This document shows, piece after piece, positions 23,211 through 34,790 of a DNA stretch of 64,000 nt. Origin of the DNA: Triangularia verruculosa. Taxonomy: Eukaryota > Ascomycota > Sordariomycetes > Sordariales > Podosporaceae. The stretch lies in the NCBI GenBank assembly GCA_033296885.1, contig MU863922.1, positions 1 through 64,000 on the forward strand, in the 5' to 3' direction. The stretch's first letter is position 1. The number at the start of each line of letters is the position of its first letter. The position numbers and the translations under genes are program-made. The notes beneath the pieces were generated by a model that saw only the letters and a list, made by a program, of their open reading frames with translations, ran no database searches and had not been told where the DNA came from.

Positions 23211-26200
23211 CGTAATAGGCGCGATAGCCGTTCTGCTTGCTTTTGAGTAAGGGGCTGGGACTATGAAGCACCCATCTGCAGAAAATGGATAGCAATGGTC
23301 TCAACTTCAGGTTTATCGAGATATCTGAACGAAGCAAGGGGGATGGAGGGGGCGGATCGGAGGAGTAGAACAGTCCAAGGCAGCCAGAAAAACTTGATTG
23401 GTAGCCTTCCAATTAGGCACAAGCTGCATAGCAAAAATGAACACTTGCGTCCCATGGAAGTAGGTGATGGCAAGAGGCTGTATGGATGCCATGTTCGTTG
23501 CATTGCTCGTGGCTAGTATCATTCTCGGTGCCGTGAAATAACAATCATAGGATCGACAGCTTAAAACAAATGGCTGGCTTTGTTCCCGGTTATGCTAGAC
23601 AAGCAATGAGAACGGGATAAACGGTTTGAGCATCCAACATAATGCCTGGTAAAACCCGCTGACAATAGCCGCCATAAGACGGCATTGACTTCACGCTTCT
23701 CGTCACATTTGAATCCTGGTAACGATGGCAAATGGACCAAAGATCAGGATACATACATAATGAATGTTCTAATGTCTGGGAACAGCTCAGTTTGCAAGCC
23801 GAGAAGAGGTCACAGGAAAGAAGATATGTCTAAACTCAACACCACCACCGAGCCCTGGGAGGGTTCTTCTCGGTGGGCTGACTGGTAGAAGAGATCAGCG
23901 TGCAATTCATCTATCTGTGCCACGACTGACGCTGCGAATACATAGAAATCCCCGAAGGAATCGGATTCGAGCAACACGGGTAATGTTTTAAAAATGGTCG
24001 TGGCGCCGCACGAAGAAAAAAAGAAGAAAAAGAAACCGAAAATAAATTTTCGCTGCGGCTGTTGATATTCCAAAATCTTGGTGGAGCACACGGCTTAGTC
24101 AGCCGGTAGTCGGTCTGCGGCCAATCAGAAGCGGTCAGGTCCAAAGTTCCGGAACAATTCCTTGGCCGTCAGACCGATCCCGACCCCGCTTTTCTTGAGG
24201 TGTCTTGTCGGTACAGGCTCGGGTAGCTTGCGAACTCGACAGGGCTGGCTCGGACCTCCCCGACAGCCCCCACTCCTGGGTATCTTTTTCGTTGGAGTCT
24301 GTCGCTTCGCTTCATCAGTCGCTTCGACTCTTCATGATCACATTTGACTTCCAGCGTGGCAGCCCGTTGGAGTGACACACACCCCCCTCGCTGCACCACT
24401 GCGGAGGGCCTTCCGCATTCGATGGCCGGACTCGCTCGTCGCGGCGCGAGTGACCAGCTCAACCAACAGCAGCGTCGAGGCCCGACTGGATAGGATTGAT
24501 TAAACGGAGGTCTTTTCATCTATGTCACGCACATCCATCAAACAAGTCAGAAACCAAACCGATTGCCCAAAGGACCACTAGGACGTGCTTGGTGTTTCGT
24601 CCCGCTCAGCATCGCATCGCAACGCATCATCGACTGTCTGTTTTTGGCCAGTCACGGCCGGTCAAAACATCTACGCACCCGCATCTCCTGCTTGCCTCTC
24701 CTGTGTGCTGCGTGCCGCCAAAACACCGATCACCAATCGACGTTTGGTTTCGAGTTTGGAGGGATTCACACGCATTCATCAACAAAGGGCCCTTCACCGC
24801 CCGCACCAGCACCGTTGCTTCCTGCGGTCTGTTCAGTCTCACATTTCCCCTCATCACTCTCTTTCTGTGCAACCTCGCAGCCCGGGTGTTTTGTATCCAT
24901 GCTTGATGTGGTACTTTGGAGTCCCCTATCCCCACGTCCATCCCGCCGTCGAGTCACCGCTCCTGGGGTACGTACATGTATAATTTTCTCCGTAGCAGGT
25001 GGACGCTACCCATCTCGCTTGCTTGCCGTTCCCGCAGCTCCCTCCTCGCCTACAATATTTGTACGGAATCTGGTTGATATTTCCTGTGCGCTATTGATCG
25101 TTACGCATGACAGGCGGCTCCTCAGCTTTGTTGGCGCTCCATGCCGGCACAATCCTTGGGACAGGGATATTTCTGGAATTTCTCGGGGCTCGCTTTGGTG
25201 GTGAGGCATCTTGGCTTGTCGCTTTACCAGCACCCATGATCTCGTGTCCCCGGAGTGTGGTGTAGGATGGCTCGGTACTGGTGCCCCTCCTCCCAGGACC
25301 AGCCTCCCTACCGCTGCTTGGGTGGCTTTCTGGGCGTCCCACTATAACACCACTTCGACTTTGCTCCATCACCAAAGCCGGTGCTCAACTGCGACTCTGC
25401 TTCGACGGCACGTTACCATGGGCCCCAAGATCGGTAAGCCTGAAAAGCTAATGAATTGGATCACTGCAGGATTAAAACGTGGTCCCTTATATGCTAAGAA
25501 TAGCTCGCTACTTTTCCCTGGCCACGTACCATCCATTTACTACGCTGCATGCTATGGTCTGCAGCACTCCCTGTCTCTCTGACCTCACTGACCTCACTGA
25601 CCTCACACTACTCTGTCCTAGGTAGTTAATATCTCGTCTTTGCTTATTATTCAACAAGATTGCTACCTACATACGCGGCCAAAGGACCCCCTCCTAGGTC
25701 CTTGCTGCCTTCGCCATCCCGCTCCCAAGTCCCAAGAGACTCGATTCCTGACGCTCAGTGGATATCCCCGGCTGACGGGGCTCCTGATCCTGATGGCCGG
25801 CTCCCTTCGAGGTTTTTGTTGGGTCTAGCTTCCAGCTGCCTCTTCAAGCCACCTCGTCTTCGGGCTGCCACAGTGGGAAGCAGAATGACATGAATATGAC
25901 CAAGCCTTTCCTTCACTGTCCAACAGTCGGTTGCCTCGGATGGGTCCATGGCCTTGGCCTCCTTTTTCCCGCTCTTGACCCTGTCTGCTGTGCCGGCCAG
26001 CAGTCCCGTGCGAGAGGTTGCCTCTTGTGGAAGGTTTTGGGCTTGTTCATCCCATCTTGAAAACCGTCCAGATTCCTTCGTCTCATCCATGTCCAAGCAA
26101 GCACTGATAGTAATCCACTTACGGTTGGGTTTTTGGCAGCACTAGGGGGGGAAAGTGCACCTTGTATCCACCCCCCTACCCCCTTGACCTCGTTTCCGAC

Positions 26201-27012
26201 ATGTGCTACTCCCGATGTGCTCCCGGGCAAGGTAGTGCTTTGGTCCAGGGTCTCGTACTGCCATTGCTTGGTCTGGTCAAGCTCGGTTCGCCCTCGTGCT
26301 CGCTTTGTCAAGTGATGGGAGCTGAGAAGCCACAGAACAGCCCCAAAACTTGGTGGTGTCCTGCCTTCGTGCCCTCTCTCGTTTTCTTTCCAACTCCCTC
26401 CTTTGCTTTCTGACCACTTGACTCCCCCAAAGTGGATGACGTGATACCGCACATACTCGGGTGCAGTTGAGAACCCTCCTGCTATCCCATCAGCGCTCTC
26501 ACTGGTCAACCAACCTATGAGCTATTCCGCACGCACACACACACACACACACCGGACTCTCATATAACTCAGCTTCTCATAAGCAGCCCTTCCGCCCCGG
26601 CCTGCCTCCTGCAAGGCCAAGTTCTGCACATTCCCGCCACCGAACGGTAGCAACAGTCGATCAAAAGGGAGAAAAGGACGTTAATAGTGGGCAGTTTTAT
26701 TTCCAGTGAATTACCGGCATTCTCATAGGACAGCCCGTTATTCTTTTCAGTCGGCGTGCCGTGGGAGAGCGGCTCAGAGTGTCGGCGTGGAGAGGTTGAT
26801 TTGACGTGGCCAGCGGGACCGAGAGGCTGGGCCGGCTATTATCTTCAGAAGTTCGACAACACGGGAGAAGGACCTTCTTACTTGGCGAGACCGGATCTGG
26901 CCGAAACGAAGACCGCCGGGATATATCAGGGCCGCACAAATCGCAGCATCTGAACGTTTCAGAGGATTCAAAGCCACTCAGTATCAGACGAAGACCACTT
27001 CCGAGGCCCCTC
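23211..27012. other. Gene-poor 3.8-kb region
   Basis: No convincing coding region. The right half is pyrimidine-rich and could be a promoter and long leader for the 2EXR gene. Small repeats: three 9-bp CTGACCTCA units near 25580-25606 and a CA run at 26534-26552. An open frame without ATG continues upstream of the 2EXR start to about 26806, so a leader exon is possible. Confidence 0.5.
26534..26552. repeat. (CA)n microsatellite
   Basis: A short run of about nine CA units about 460 nt upstream of the 2EXR gene start. Confidence 0.9.
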
Positions 27013-28290
27013 ATGATGCATTACGATCAAAATTACCACCGGCGAGGCTTTGCCCAAACGCCTACAGAGTTTAGAAACTTTCAGCGGCTGCCGGCAGAGA
27101 TCAGGAATATGATATGGGAGTACTCGTTGCCGGAATCTCGGGTATACGAGGTCATGGACGCACCCAGCTCCAAACAGAAGACTCCGGCTCAGAAAGGGCT
27201 GATGTTTGCCAACGTGCATCCAGAACCACCTCCGGCACTGTCAGCTGTATGCCAGGAGAGCCGTTACTTTGTACTTCACCACTACAAACCGCTGACGCTA
27301 GGGCCGACGACCAAGTACGTCGATCTATCACGGGACATCTTGCTTCTCGAACCGTATCTGTTAGTCAAACGACTACACCGGACACTGCATTTCATGAGCC
27401 AGATTCCCCTGGTGCGTGACAACATCAACAGACTGGCCCTTGGCACCTCATACGGCATCTACCCTGGAATTTTCCACCCTGTGTTGAGCTGGAAAGTCTC
27501 GAAGACGAACATGCACAAGCTGATGACTAGCTTGTCCAAGTTTCCCAAGTTGCAAATGCTGGTTTTTGTCGTCCATCAGGAGTTTCAGTTCGAGTTCGAT
27601 TTTCGATACACAGGGGGCATGGCGCATTCACAATTTCAAGGCTCTGCAACAGCCATGGGTGGCTATCCATCACCAGCACCATCTCATCCGCTGAGCGGGA
27701 CTGGCACGCCGATGTCAGCCTTGTCGCCTTCATCCAGCCGTCTCCCTACCCCCAGCAGCAGCAATGCGTCATCACCATTGCCTCCTCAATCGCTACCCTT
27801 ACCACCCATGCCACCCATGTCTGCCTCCTCCGGTTTATATCCAGCTTCATCAGAATCCCAATACCGCCCCCAGCAGATTCATCAGGCCTATCGATTCAAA
27901 TTCGACATCGAAGCCAACATCAACCACCAGCCCCGTCGGCCACACCACAACGAGTTGTCATACTACCCACTACCAATCGACGAGGAAAAAGATGACTGGG
28001 ATCTTGGGGAAATTGGAGAGGAAGGGGAGTGGTGCGATCCACGGCCGACCAACGATGACTGGAGAAGGTTTAGGAAGAGATTTATGTGGGCGATGGACAA
28101 GAGTACAGCTCCTCTGGAGGAGGAAAAACAAGAGAAGAGTGGGATGAAGCGAGGAGCCGAGGATGATCTAAGGGGCTTAGCGAAAAAGCTGAAGTTAAAG
28201 GGAGCGAGTTTGCTGTGGAGGTATACAAGCCAAAGGAACGGCGTTTACAGCGGCCTGCACTCCAGCTTGCAAGGGAGGGCGTATACATGA
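27013..28290 (+). CDS. 2EXR domain protein
   Basis: The frame from the first ATG gives 425 residues. Near the N-terminus lies a 2EXR-type motif (FRNFQRLPAEIRNMIWEYSL), followed by the SAVCQESRYF segment and the KYVDLSRDILLLEPYL strand-helix region typical of this fungal family. The middle is a Ser/Pro-rich low-complexity stretch, then an acidic region (EEKDDWDLGEIGEEGEW) and a basic tail. 2EXR proteins are very common in filamentous ascomycetes and their biochemical role is mostly unknown; I make no claim beyond the family. Two adjacent ATG codons (27013 and 27016) serve equally as start. The frame is open upstream to about 26806 but without an ATG. Confidence 0.85.
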   Translation: MMHYDQNYHRRGFAQTPTEFRNFQRLPAEIRNMIWEYSLPESRVYEVMDAPSSKQKTPAQKGLMFANVHPEPPPALSAVCQESRYFVLHHYKPLTLGPTTKYVDLSRDILLLEPYLLVKRLHRTLHFMSQIPLVRDNINRLALGTSYGIYPGIFHPVLSWKVSKTNMHKLMTSLSKFPKLQMLVFVVHQEFQFEFDFRYTGGMAHSQFQGSATAMGGYPSPAPSHPLSGTGTPMSALSPSSSRLPTPSSSNASSPLPPQSLPLPPMPPMSASSGLYPASSESQYRPQQIHQAYRFKFDIEANINHQPRRPHHNELSYYPLPIDEEKDDWDLGEIGEEGEWCDPRPTNDDWRRFRKRFMWAMDKSTAPLEEEKQEKSGMKRGAEDDLRGLAKKLKLKGASLLWRYTSQRNGVYSGLHSSLQGRAYT

Positions 28291-29443
28291 TTTAGATTTA
28301 CATTGGCTTTTGGTTTCACGATGGGGCCTGTCACTACATTCTGTGTTATTTTCAAGAGCAACAGGCAAAAAGGCCAGACGGCGTGAGCAAGACACGGGCA
28401 GGTGGACGGCAGACAAGGCGTTTTTAGATGCAGCTTTGGTTAATGGTTGACGAACGGATCAAACGGTACGGCAGATATACATTTATACCCTCGCTCAATG
28501 GTTGCGGACTAGTTCACACAAAGAAGTCGGTTAATAAGCATATTCATATACTTCACCTTCAACCCTTCGCTATCATGGAGCTCATTACATGCTGTTCGCA
28601 TCCTGACTCCTCACATCAGGACGGATGTTCCGAGCATGGAATCGCCTGTCACACAAACGCCTCTCGGAGAAATTACCAGCCAGAAAATGTCAAATGGAAC
28701 GGACCAGGACACGACCACACCCAAGGACACACAGGTTTACAGGAAGGTTACGTTGGGCTTCATCGTGCATCTTAGTACTGCCTTCCGGATCTGGAAACTC
28801 GCGCTCGCTCTTTTCTCTCTTCTCCTGGTGTCCCGCTTGGCATAGATTATGATCTATCCCTCAAAAGGGGATGGCTGTCAGCGATACAGAAAGGATGAGA
28901 TGACGATGCAATTGGAAGTGGGAACGGGAGAACGGAGACGAATGCCGTGTGGGAGTGAAGATGAGAATTCCGAGGAAAACGGTGAGAAGCTCCGTTTGTG
29001 AGGAAGGTCAAAAGTGATCCACTTTTATGTCGAGTCCACCAATTGCAACTGACGAGAAGCCGGATTGGTCAGTTCGTCTCTTTCTATGCTCTTTCATGTT
29101 GAACATCATTTCACAGCATCAATCTTATCTTTCCCACTCATCGGTTTTGAAAACCCGATATACCGAGGCCGGGCAACACTTTTTGACGCTTTATTAATGA
29201 ACTCACATGCTCAATTGATCGGTTCAACTTAACACATCACGCCATACGATATGAAAAAAGACATCTGAACTTCAGAGCAACCTGCCAGTTGTGCAAAACA
29301 AAAAGGTCCTGAGCACCACAGCCTTTCACGGATAGAGCGGTTCTTGAAGAATCCCGCCTTTCCACTACTGAGCCTTTCTTATACAACGACGAGGATATAA
29401 CCACAATATCCACAACGATCACAACCAGCAATACACCGCCAAA
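28291..29443. other. Intergenic region, no gene seen
   Basis: About 1.15 kb between two plus-strand genes. Short frames here lack protein-like features. It should hold the 2EXR 3' UTR and the transporter promoter. Confidence 0.55.
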
Positions 29444-31027
29444 ATGAGGAGCCCACCACCCGCCGCCTCCTCCTCCCCATCCTCACGGTCATCACCCTCT
29501 TCTTCACCACCACTAATGGACCTTATAACCAAACTCCTCCCAGCGACAGAACAAACTCCCCTCCTTCCCCCAGCAACCGGAGGCGACGCGGCCATCCCCG
29601 GCTTCACCCCCCCAACCAGCCGCCCATCCCCAAGCAATGAAGCCCCTTCAACACCCGCGGCCGAGGAAGGCCCCTTCCCAACCAAACAAATCCTCCTCCT
29701 CTGCCTCGCCCGCCTCCTCGAGCCAATAGCCTTCTTCTCCATCTTCCCCTACATCAACAAAATGGCCCAAGAAAACGGCAACCTCCCCAACACCGACGTG
29801 GGCTTCTACTCGGGCCTCATCGAGTCCCTCTTCTCGCTCACCCAAATGTTCGTCATGATCTTCTGGGGCAGGGCATCCGACCGTGTCGGCCGCAAGCCAG
29901 TCCTTGTCGCCTCCATAGTGGGGGTCTCCCTCGCGACCATGTTGTTTGGCACGGCAAAGACGATCGCAGAGATGGTTATCTACCGCTGTGCAGCGGGCGT
30001 GTTTGCGGGGAACGTGGTGACGATCAGGACCATGATTTCGGAGCAGTGCGGGCAGAGGAGCAAGAAGCAGGCAAAGGCGTTTGGGTGGTTTTCTATCGCG
30101 AATAATCTGGGGATATCGATTGGACCGTTGCTGGGGGGCGCGCTGGCTGAGCCGGTGAGGCAGTATCCGGTGTTGTTCAAGGGGTGGAAGTGGTTGGAGG
30201 AGTATCCTTATGTGCTGTCGAGTTTGGTTATTGGTGGGTTGGGATTGATTTGTGCGGCTGTGGTTGGGTGGTCAGTGGAGGAGACATTGGACCGTAAAGG
30301 AGAGGATAGGCAGGTCGAGAAGATGTCGGTGTGGGAGCTGATGAAGAGCCCCGGGGTGGGTATTGTGCTGGTGGTGAATGGATGGATTATGCTGCTGGCA
30401 TATTCCTACACGGCCATTTTGCCCGTGTTTTGGTTTACGGAGGTGGACTTGGGAGGGTTTGGGTTTTCGCCGGTGCAGATTTCGTGGCTGATGGGGCTTA
30501 CTGGGTTGAGTCAGGCGGTATGGATGTTGGCGATCTTCCCGCCGTTGCAGGCGAGGATTGGGACAAATGGAGTTATGAGGGTTTGTGCGAAGGCGTATCC
30601 GTTGTTCTTTGCACTTGGGCCGGTGTTCAGTATGCTGTTAAGGACGGGAAATCCGGCGTTGGTGACGGTTTTTTGGGCGCTGGCACCGCTAGCCTTTTGC
30701 TTTGGCAGCGGCGTCAGTATGTCGTTCACGGCCATTCAGCTTGCCGTCAGTGATGTTGCGCCAAGTACACGGACGCTGGGGACGTTGACTTCGATCTCGC
30801 AGGCGGTGGTCAGCGGCATGAGGTCATTTTCACCGGCGACATTTGCGAGTCTGTTTGCTCTGAGTGTGAAGGCACAGTGGTTGTTGGAGGGGTACTCCAT
30901 CTGGGTTTTGATGGTAACTATGGCCTTTGGATTCACAGTGTTGAGTCTTCGCCTGCCTGACTATGAACAGCTGAAGAAAGAAAGAGAAGCAAGGGCAGAA
31001 GAGGAAACCCAAAGGCTTCTAGACTGA
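29444..31027 (+). CDS. Major facilitator superfamily transporter
   Basis: An intact 527-residue frame with ATG in a good context (CCAAAATGA). After a Ser/Pro-rich cytosolic N-terminus of about 80 residues come about twelve hydrophobic segments. Signature motifs include the loop 2-3 motif GRASDRVGRKPVLVAS and the segment ANNLGISIGPLLGGALAEP in the fifth helix. The overall pattern fits the Tet/ZIFL-like drug:H+ antiporter branch of MFS that is common in fungi. The substrate cannot be read from sequence. The coding strand is strongly C-rich up to about 29,990 and G-rich after that. Confidence 0.88.
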   Translation: MRSPPPAASSSPSSRSSPSSSPPLMDLITKLLPATEQTPLLPPATGGDAAIPGFTPPTSRPSPSNEAPSTPAAEEGPFPTKQILLLCLARLLEPIAFFSIFPYINKMAQENGNLPNTDVGFYSGLIESLFSLTQMFVMIFWGRASDRVGRKPVLVASIVGVSLATMLFGTAKTIAEMVIYRCAAGVFAGNVVTIRTMISEQCGQRSKKQAKAFGWFSIANNLGISIGPLLGGALAEPVRQYPVLFKGWKWLEEYPYVLSSLVIGGLGLICAAVVGWSVEETLDRKGEDRQVEKMSVWELMKSPGVGIVLVVNGWIMLLAYSYTAILPVFWFTEVDLGGFGFSPVQISWLMGLTGLSQAVWMLAIFPPLQARIGTNGVMRVCAKAYPLFFALGPVFSMLLRTGNPALVTVFWALAPLAFCFGSGVSMSFTAIQLAVSDVAPSTRTLGTLTSISQAVVSGMRSFSPATFASLFALSVKAQWLLEGYSIWVLMVTMAFGFTVLSLRLPDYEQLKKEREARAEEETQRLLD

Positions 31028-31841
31028 GGTCTGTGTTGTAGGTACGATAACAAAGTGGAGATACGTTTTTAAAACGCAAGGAATAGACAAGGTAATATGA
31101 ATAGAAAGCATTGCAATTTTCAGGCTCGAAAGCCAACAGGCATCTAATACCAACACAACAGAAGCTAGGCTAAAGATTCGTCTCTGGACTAGACTCGAAG
31201 TTTTACTACGTCTGATGTGTTACCACCTACACTTTTCCGAGCATATTGACGTACAGCACAAAACCTAGCTGTGTTCACTCTACTTCTCGTTGATTGCATC
31301 TTCTCTCGCAATGTTGGGCAAATCAGGGTTAGGGTCACTTACACCCAGTGGCACTAACTGTTGGTTCCAGCACCACCACTCCGCTCCCCCCATCCAATCA
31401 AGCCCCTGATCTTCCCGAGCAGGGATTACAGCTTGTTGATTTATCCCCCTGCTTAGCTGCCCGCAACTGCTCGCTGTTCTGTCCAGCCTCCCAGCCTCAT
31501 GATTTTTCCCAACCTCACAGAATTCTCGGGGAGAGAGTGAGAAAGGCGAAGCGAAGCGGTGAAATCCATTCCCCCCTCCTCCGGGCCCCCAAATGTATGC
31601 GTTGTTCACGTCAATCGCTATTTCGTGCATCTTTTAGTGTGTCGTTCCGATTGTTTGTGTACCTGCATTTTCTGGATCTGCTATTCTTGGTGATAGCTCC
31701 ATATTATTTTCCCCCAAGGGGACCCTGAATTATCAGCCCTACGACGCCGGCCGCCCCTGCTACTGGTATCGCAATCTCAACGAAAAGAAACAAACCTCCT
31801 CCACTTGTCTGTCGCGACCACTGTTGTCGTTGTCGCCAAAG
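31028..31841. other. Intergenic region with a telomere-like motif
   Basis: No gene is supported. A two-unit telomere-like motif (GGGTTAGGG) lies at 31326-31334, about 510 nt upstream of the next start codon. Confidence 0.5.
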
Positions 31842-32783
31842 ATGGGCCTCCTAGAGGACGCCTCCTCCGTCATCTCGGCGAGAACAGGCCACTCAACCAG
31901 CAAACGCGGGCACCGCTCCGGCCGAAAACACCGTTCCCGCTCCAAGGACCGCGGTTCTCCCCGCCACTATGAACAACACCGTGACCGTGATCATGACCGT
32001 GACCGTTCCCGCAGCCGGCGCCGTTCCTCCAAAAAACACCACGACGACGGCGGTTCTGTCATCGGGGGTATAACCTCCTTCTTCACCGCCTCCCCCTCCT
32101 CAGACGACGACAACGACGACCTCGTCTACGGCGACCACGACCCCCAGCCCACCAGCCGCTCCCGCCGTCACCGCTCCCGTTCTCGCTCCCGGCACCGAGA
32201 CGACGAGTCCTTCTTCTCCCAGTCCAACGCCAGCAGGGCCCTCTTCAACCTCGGCGGCGGCAACGCGAGCAGGTCGTCTTTCTTCGCCAACTTCGGCGGC
32301 CGCTCCTCACCCGCCCCATCCTACTACAGGCGTTCCCCCCGAAAAAACTTTGTCCAAAAACTCTACAAAAAGGTCAAGAGGCTGATTCGCGACTTGATCA
32401 ACCACGCCAAGCGGCACCCCCTCAAGGTCTTCATGCTGGTCATCATGCCGCTCGTCACGGGCGGGTTCCTGACGGCTTTGCTTGCCAAGGTGGGCATCAG
32501 GCTGCCAAAGTTTATCGAGAGGATGATTGGTGTTGCCGGCAAGGCCGCGTCGGGAGACAGTGCGGGACTTGTCGGGGAGGCAGTAAGACTAGCTGGTGGG
32601 GTTGGGGGCGCCGCTGGGGCCGTCAAGATGGCAAAGTCCACGATGGAGAGGTCGTCGCGGGGTTATGATGGCAGCTCATGGGAGAAAAGGACCGAGCATT
32701 TCACCAAGGAGTTTGGAGGAGGTTCAGGAGGTGGGTGGGGGGATGGGGTGGTAAAGGGGGTGACAAAGTTCTTCTCTGACTGA
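31842..32783 (+). CDS. RS-like N-terminus, predicted membrane protein, unknown function
   Basis: The frame from ATG gives 313 residues. The first 160 residues are rich in Arg, Ser and His with repeated RSR, HRDRD and RRH patterns. A basic patch (KNFVQKLYKKVKRLIRDLI) is followed by a hydrophobic segment (VFMLVIMPLVTGGFLTALLA) that could span a membrane, and then a Gly/Ala-rich helix. I do not recognise a family. The arrangement suggests a membrane-anchored protein with a disordered basic domain. The 5' half of the coding strand is C-rich and the 3' half is G-rich. Confidence 0.7.
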   Translation: MGLLEDASSVISARTGHSTSKRGHRSGRKHRSRSKDRGSPRHYEQHRDRDHDRDRSRSRRRSSKKHHDDGGSVIGGITSFFTASPSSDDDNDDLVYGDHDPQPTSRSRRHRSRSRSRHRDDESFFSQSNASRALFNLGGGNASRSSFFANFGGRSSPAPSYYRRSPRKNFVQKLYKKVKRLIRDLINHAKRHPLKVFMLVIMPLVTGGFLTALLAKVGIRLPKFIERMIGVAGKAASGDSAGLVGEAVRLAGGVGGAAGAVKMAKSTMERSSRGYDGSSWEKRTEHFTKEFGGGSGGGWGDGVVKGVTKFFSD

Positions 32784-33129
32784 TGATTGATGTGGTGAAC
32801 GACGATGATGAGGGACGATGTCGATGACGGACGGGAAAGGTAAAACTTATTCTACGTTGGACTCCGGTATGGGCGTTTAATGGATCTATGTAGTCGTTAC
32901 CTGGGGTTCGTTTATATATTCTCAAGCCGGACATAACAGGCACATATCTTTGCATCAAAAAACCAAAGATTTCAGACTGATCATTTATTAAAAACCCATA
33001 AGTCTATAGTATTCCCAGCCGACCTCTTTTCCTTATCCACTGTTGCTCCAGCATGGTAATAGACCCCGACCGCCCCACAAATAGCTTTGCCCAGATAGAA
33101 TGAAAAACAGGAAAACAGACATAGATTCA
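32784..33129. other. Convergent 3' region
   Basis: A short convergent spacer between two unknown genes, AT-rich in part. No feature is seen. Confidence 0.55.
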
Positions 33130-34262
33130 TCATTTGGCCTTCCTCCTGGTGGTACCCAAGATGCTGGTCCGTGTAGCAACCGATTTCTTTCGCGCAAGTG
33201 CTGATGAGCTTGAAGATGACTTCTTGAGGGACGGAGGAGACAGGTCATCTCCCCTCGAGTCCGGGCGGGTGCTTCCAGAACTGTTGACCCTCGATGGCCG
33301 GCGAGGATCAGATGCATCCTCGCTGCCGCTGCCGCTACCTTCGTGACCATCGGTCCGTCGTCGAACAACCGTTGACGAGCCATAGCTGGGTGACCCAGAC
33401 GCAGGATCGAGATGAAGTGTCCGCGATGAAGTCGAGGCTCCTGAATGAGGCGACAGCTGCTTGTCACCCGTCATGTACTGGAAAGGATCGGCAGAGCCAC
33501 TCCGGTGCTGAGGACCCCTGGACAAGCTCTGGTAGTCGGAGGAATCAGAGAATTGTCGAGCAGTCGATCGAACATCAACCTCGCCCTTGCGAATGTATGA
33601 ATATGTGAATGGCGACAAGTCCCGGTCTCTGTCAACTCTAGTCTGACTAGGTGTCCTGGATGCACTGGAGCCGGAACGAGGAAGCGAGCGAGAAGAGGAT
33701 GGGGGGAAATAGCCTCTTTCAGAGCCCGCATCAGGCGGAGACGTGGAAGGGGGCGAGCTGCGAGCACCAGGTCCAAGTGCGGTGATTGGAACTGCAACAC
33801 GCTCTCTCCGTGGCGGTCTTGTCCTGAGGTACTCCATGAGAGCCAGTTTTTTCTGATATGCGGCCAGTTCCTCCTTGCCCAGCTTCACATTTGTCTTGCC
33901 TCTTGCTTGTGCACGCGCCACTCTCGCCATGGCGGCCTCCGCAAGAGCTTCCTCTGCCGGGCTCAGCCTAGGGACATCATCATCATAGTCATCATCCGAC
34001 CCGCCTTCCGAGTCATCTGTCGTTTCGTCTCCATCCTCCCGAGCAGTAATGTTCATCCCTGAACCAAAGCTCGCACCCCGCCTCACCAATGCATGAGTTG
34101 AGGCCAGCCCAACGCCAGAATCAGATTCATCGTCAACTTCTTCGACACGCTGGTTGTCGCCCCACCAGCTGTCCTCCCCCTGGCGCGCCTCATATTTCCT
34201 CCGCTCGCGCCTGGATGGTCTTCCCCATTGGGGCGCAGATTTGGGAGCTCGTGGCCGACCAC
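33130..34262 (-). CDS. Unknown Ser/Asp-rich protein, 5' end unresolved
   Basis: The minus frame is open from the stop at 33130 up to about 34287. The first in-frame ATG is at 34056 (MNITAREDGDE, 308 residues), but the frame upstream still looks protein-like, with WWGDNQRVEEVDDESDSGVG directly before it. It contains an acidic cluster (DDSEGGSDDDYDDD), a helix (LSPAEEALAEAAMARVARAQ) and a long Ser/Arg/Pro-rich tail ending in a basic patch. No known domain is recognised. It abuts the stop codon of the PRA1 gene on the same strand. An upstream exon, a non-AUG start or a shared transcript could explain the missing start. Confidence 0.5.
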
Positions 34263-34790
34263 CTAGACCACCTCCCCGGAAAAAGCCTCATCGATAGGCT
34301 TATCCAAAAGTGCAGCGTGGCCAAGAATGACCACACCGCTGGCGCCAATCAACCACATCATCAGGCCAAAGACGCCTGAAATCAATGCGATTGGGATGGC
34401 AATGACCCAAAGGCCAGTGTAAAGTTGCACAGTCGAGAAGCGCTGCTGGCCAAATTCGAGATCTTGGCCGTCGAGCTTGCCGATGACAAACATGCCCACT
34501 GTCACGAAGATGATATCGAACAGCAACCAGGGGCTGGTGAGGAGGCCGTAGACGCAGAGCATCAAGAAGACGATGGCGTAGTTGCTTGAGAAGTGGCCAA
34601 GGTTGTAGTTAACACGGGATTGCATCTCGACGAAGTTCTGGGGCTTGTTGACGCGCTTGACATCGAGGAACTCGGAGAGCGGCTTGAGGTTGGCAAACCG
34701 GTTGCCAATGGTGTTGGCGCGCAGGCTGGAGAAGCGCTCGCCCATGTTGAAGCGCGAGGTCAACATGTCTATCGGGATCTGGATGGACAT
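34263..34790 (-). CDS. PRA1/YIP3 family prenylated Rab acceptor
   Basis: A single-exon frame of 175 residues, close to the length of yeast Yip3. The cytosolic N-terminus (RFNMGERFSSLRANTIGNRF) leads to the family segment RVNYNLGHFSSNYAIVFL, then two hydrophobic hairpins: LMLCVYGLLTSPWLLF with IIFVTVGMFVIG, and LWVIAIPIALISGVFGLMMW with IGASGVVILGHAAL. The C-terminus ends DEAFSGEVV. PRA1 proteins sit in ER and Golgi membranes and interact with prenylated Rab GTPases during vesicle traffic. The alternative upstream start codes only for non-conserved sequence. Confidence 0.9.
   Translation of the reverse strand: MSIQIPIDMLTSRFNMGERFSSLRANTIGNRFANLKPLSEFLDVKRVNKPQNFVEMQSRVNYNLGHFSSNYAIVFLMLCVYGLLTSPWLLFDIIFVTVGMFVIGKLDGQDLEFGQQRFSTVQLYTGLWVIAIPIALISGVFGLMMWLIGASGVVILGHAALLDKPIDEAFSGEVV

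Noticed and set aside
25418..25582. A tiny spliced gene starting ATGGGCCCCAAG
   Set aside because: The required intron would be about 36 nt, too short for this genome, and the product of about 43 residues has no features.
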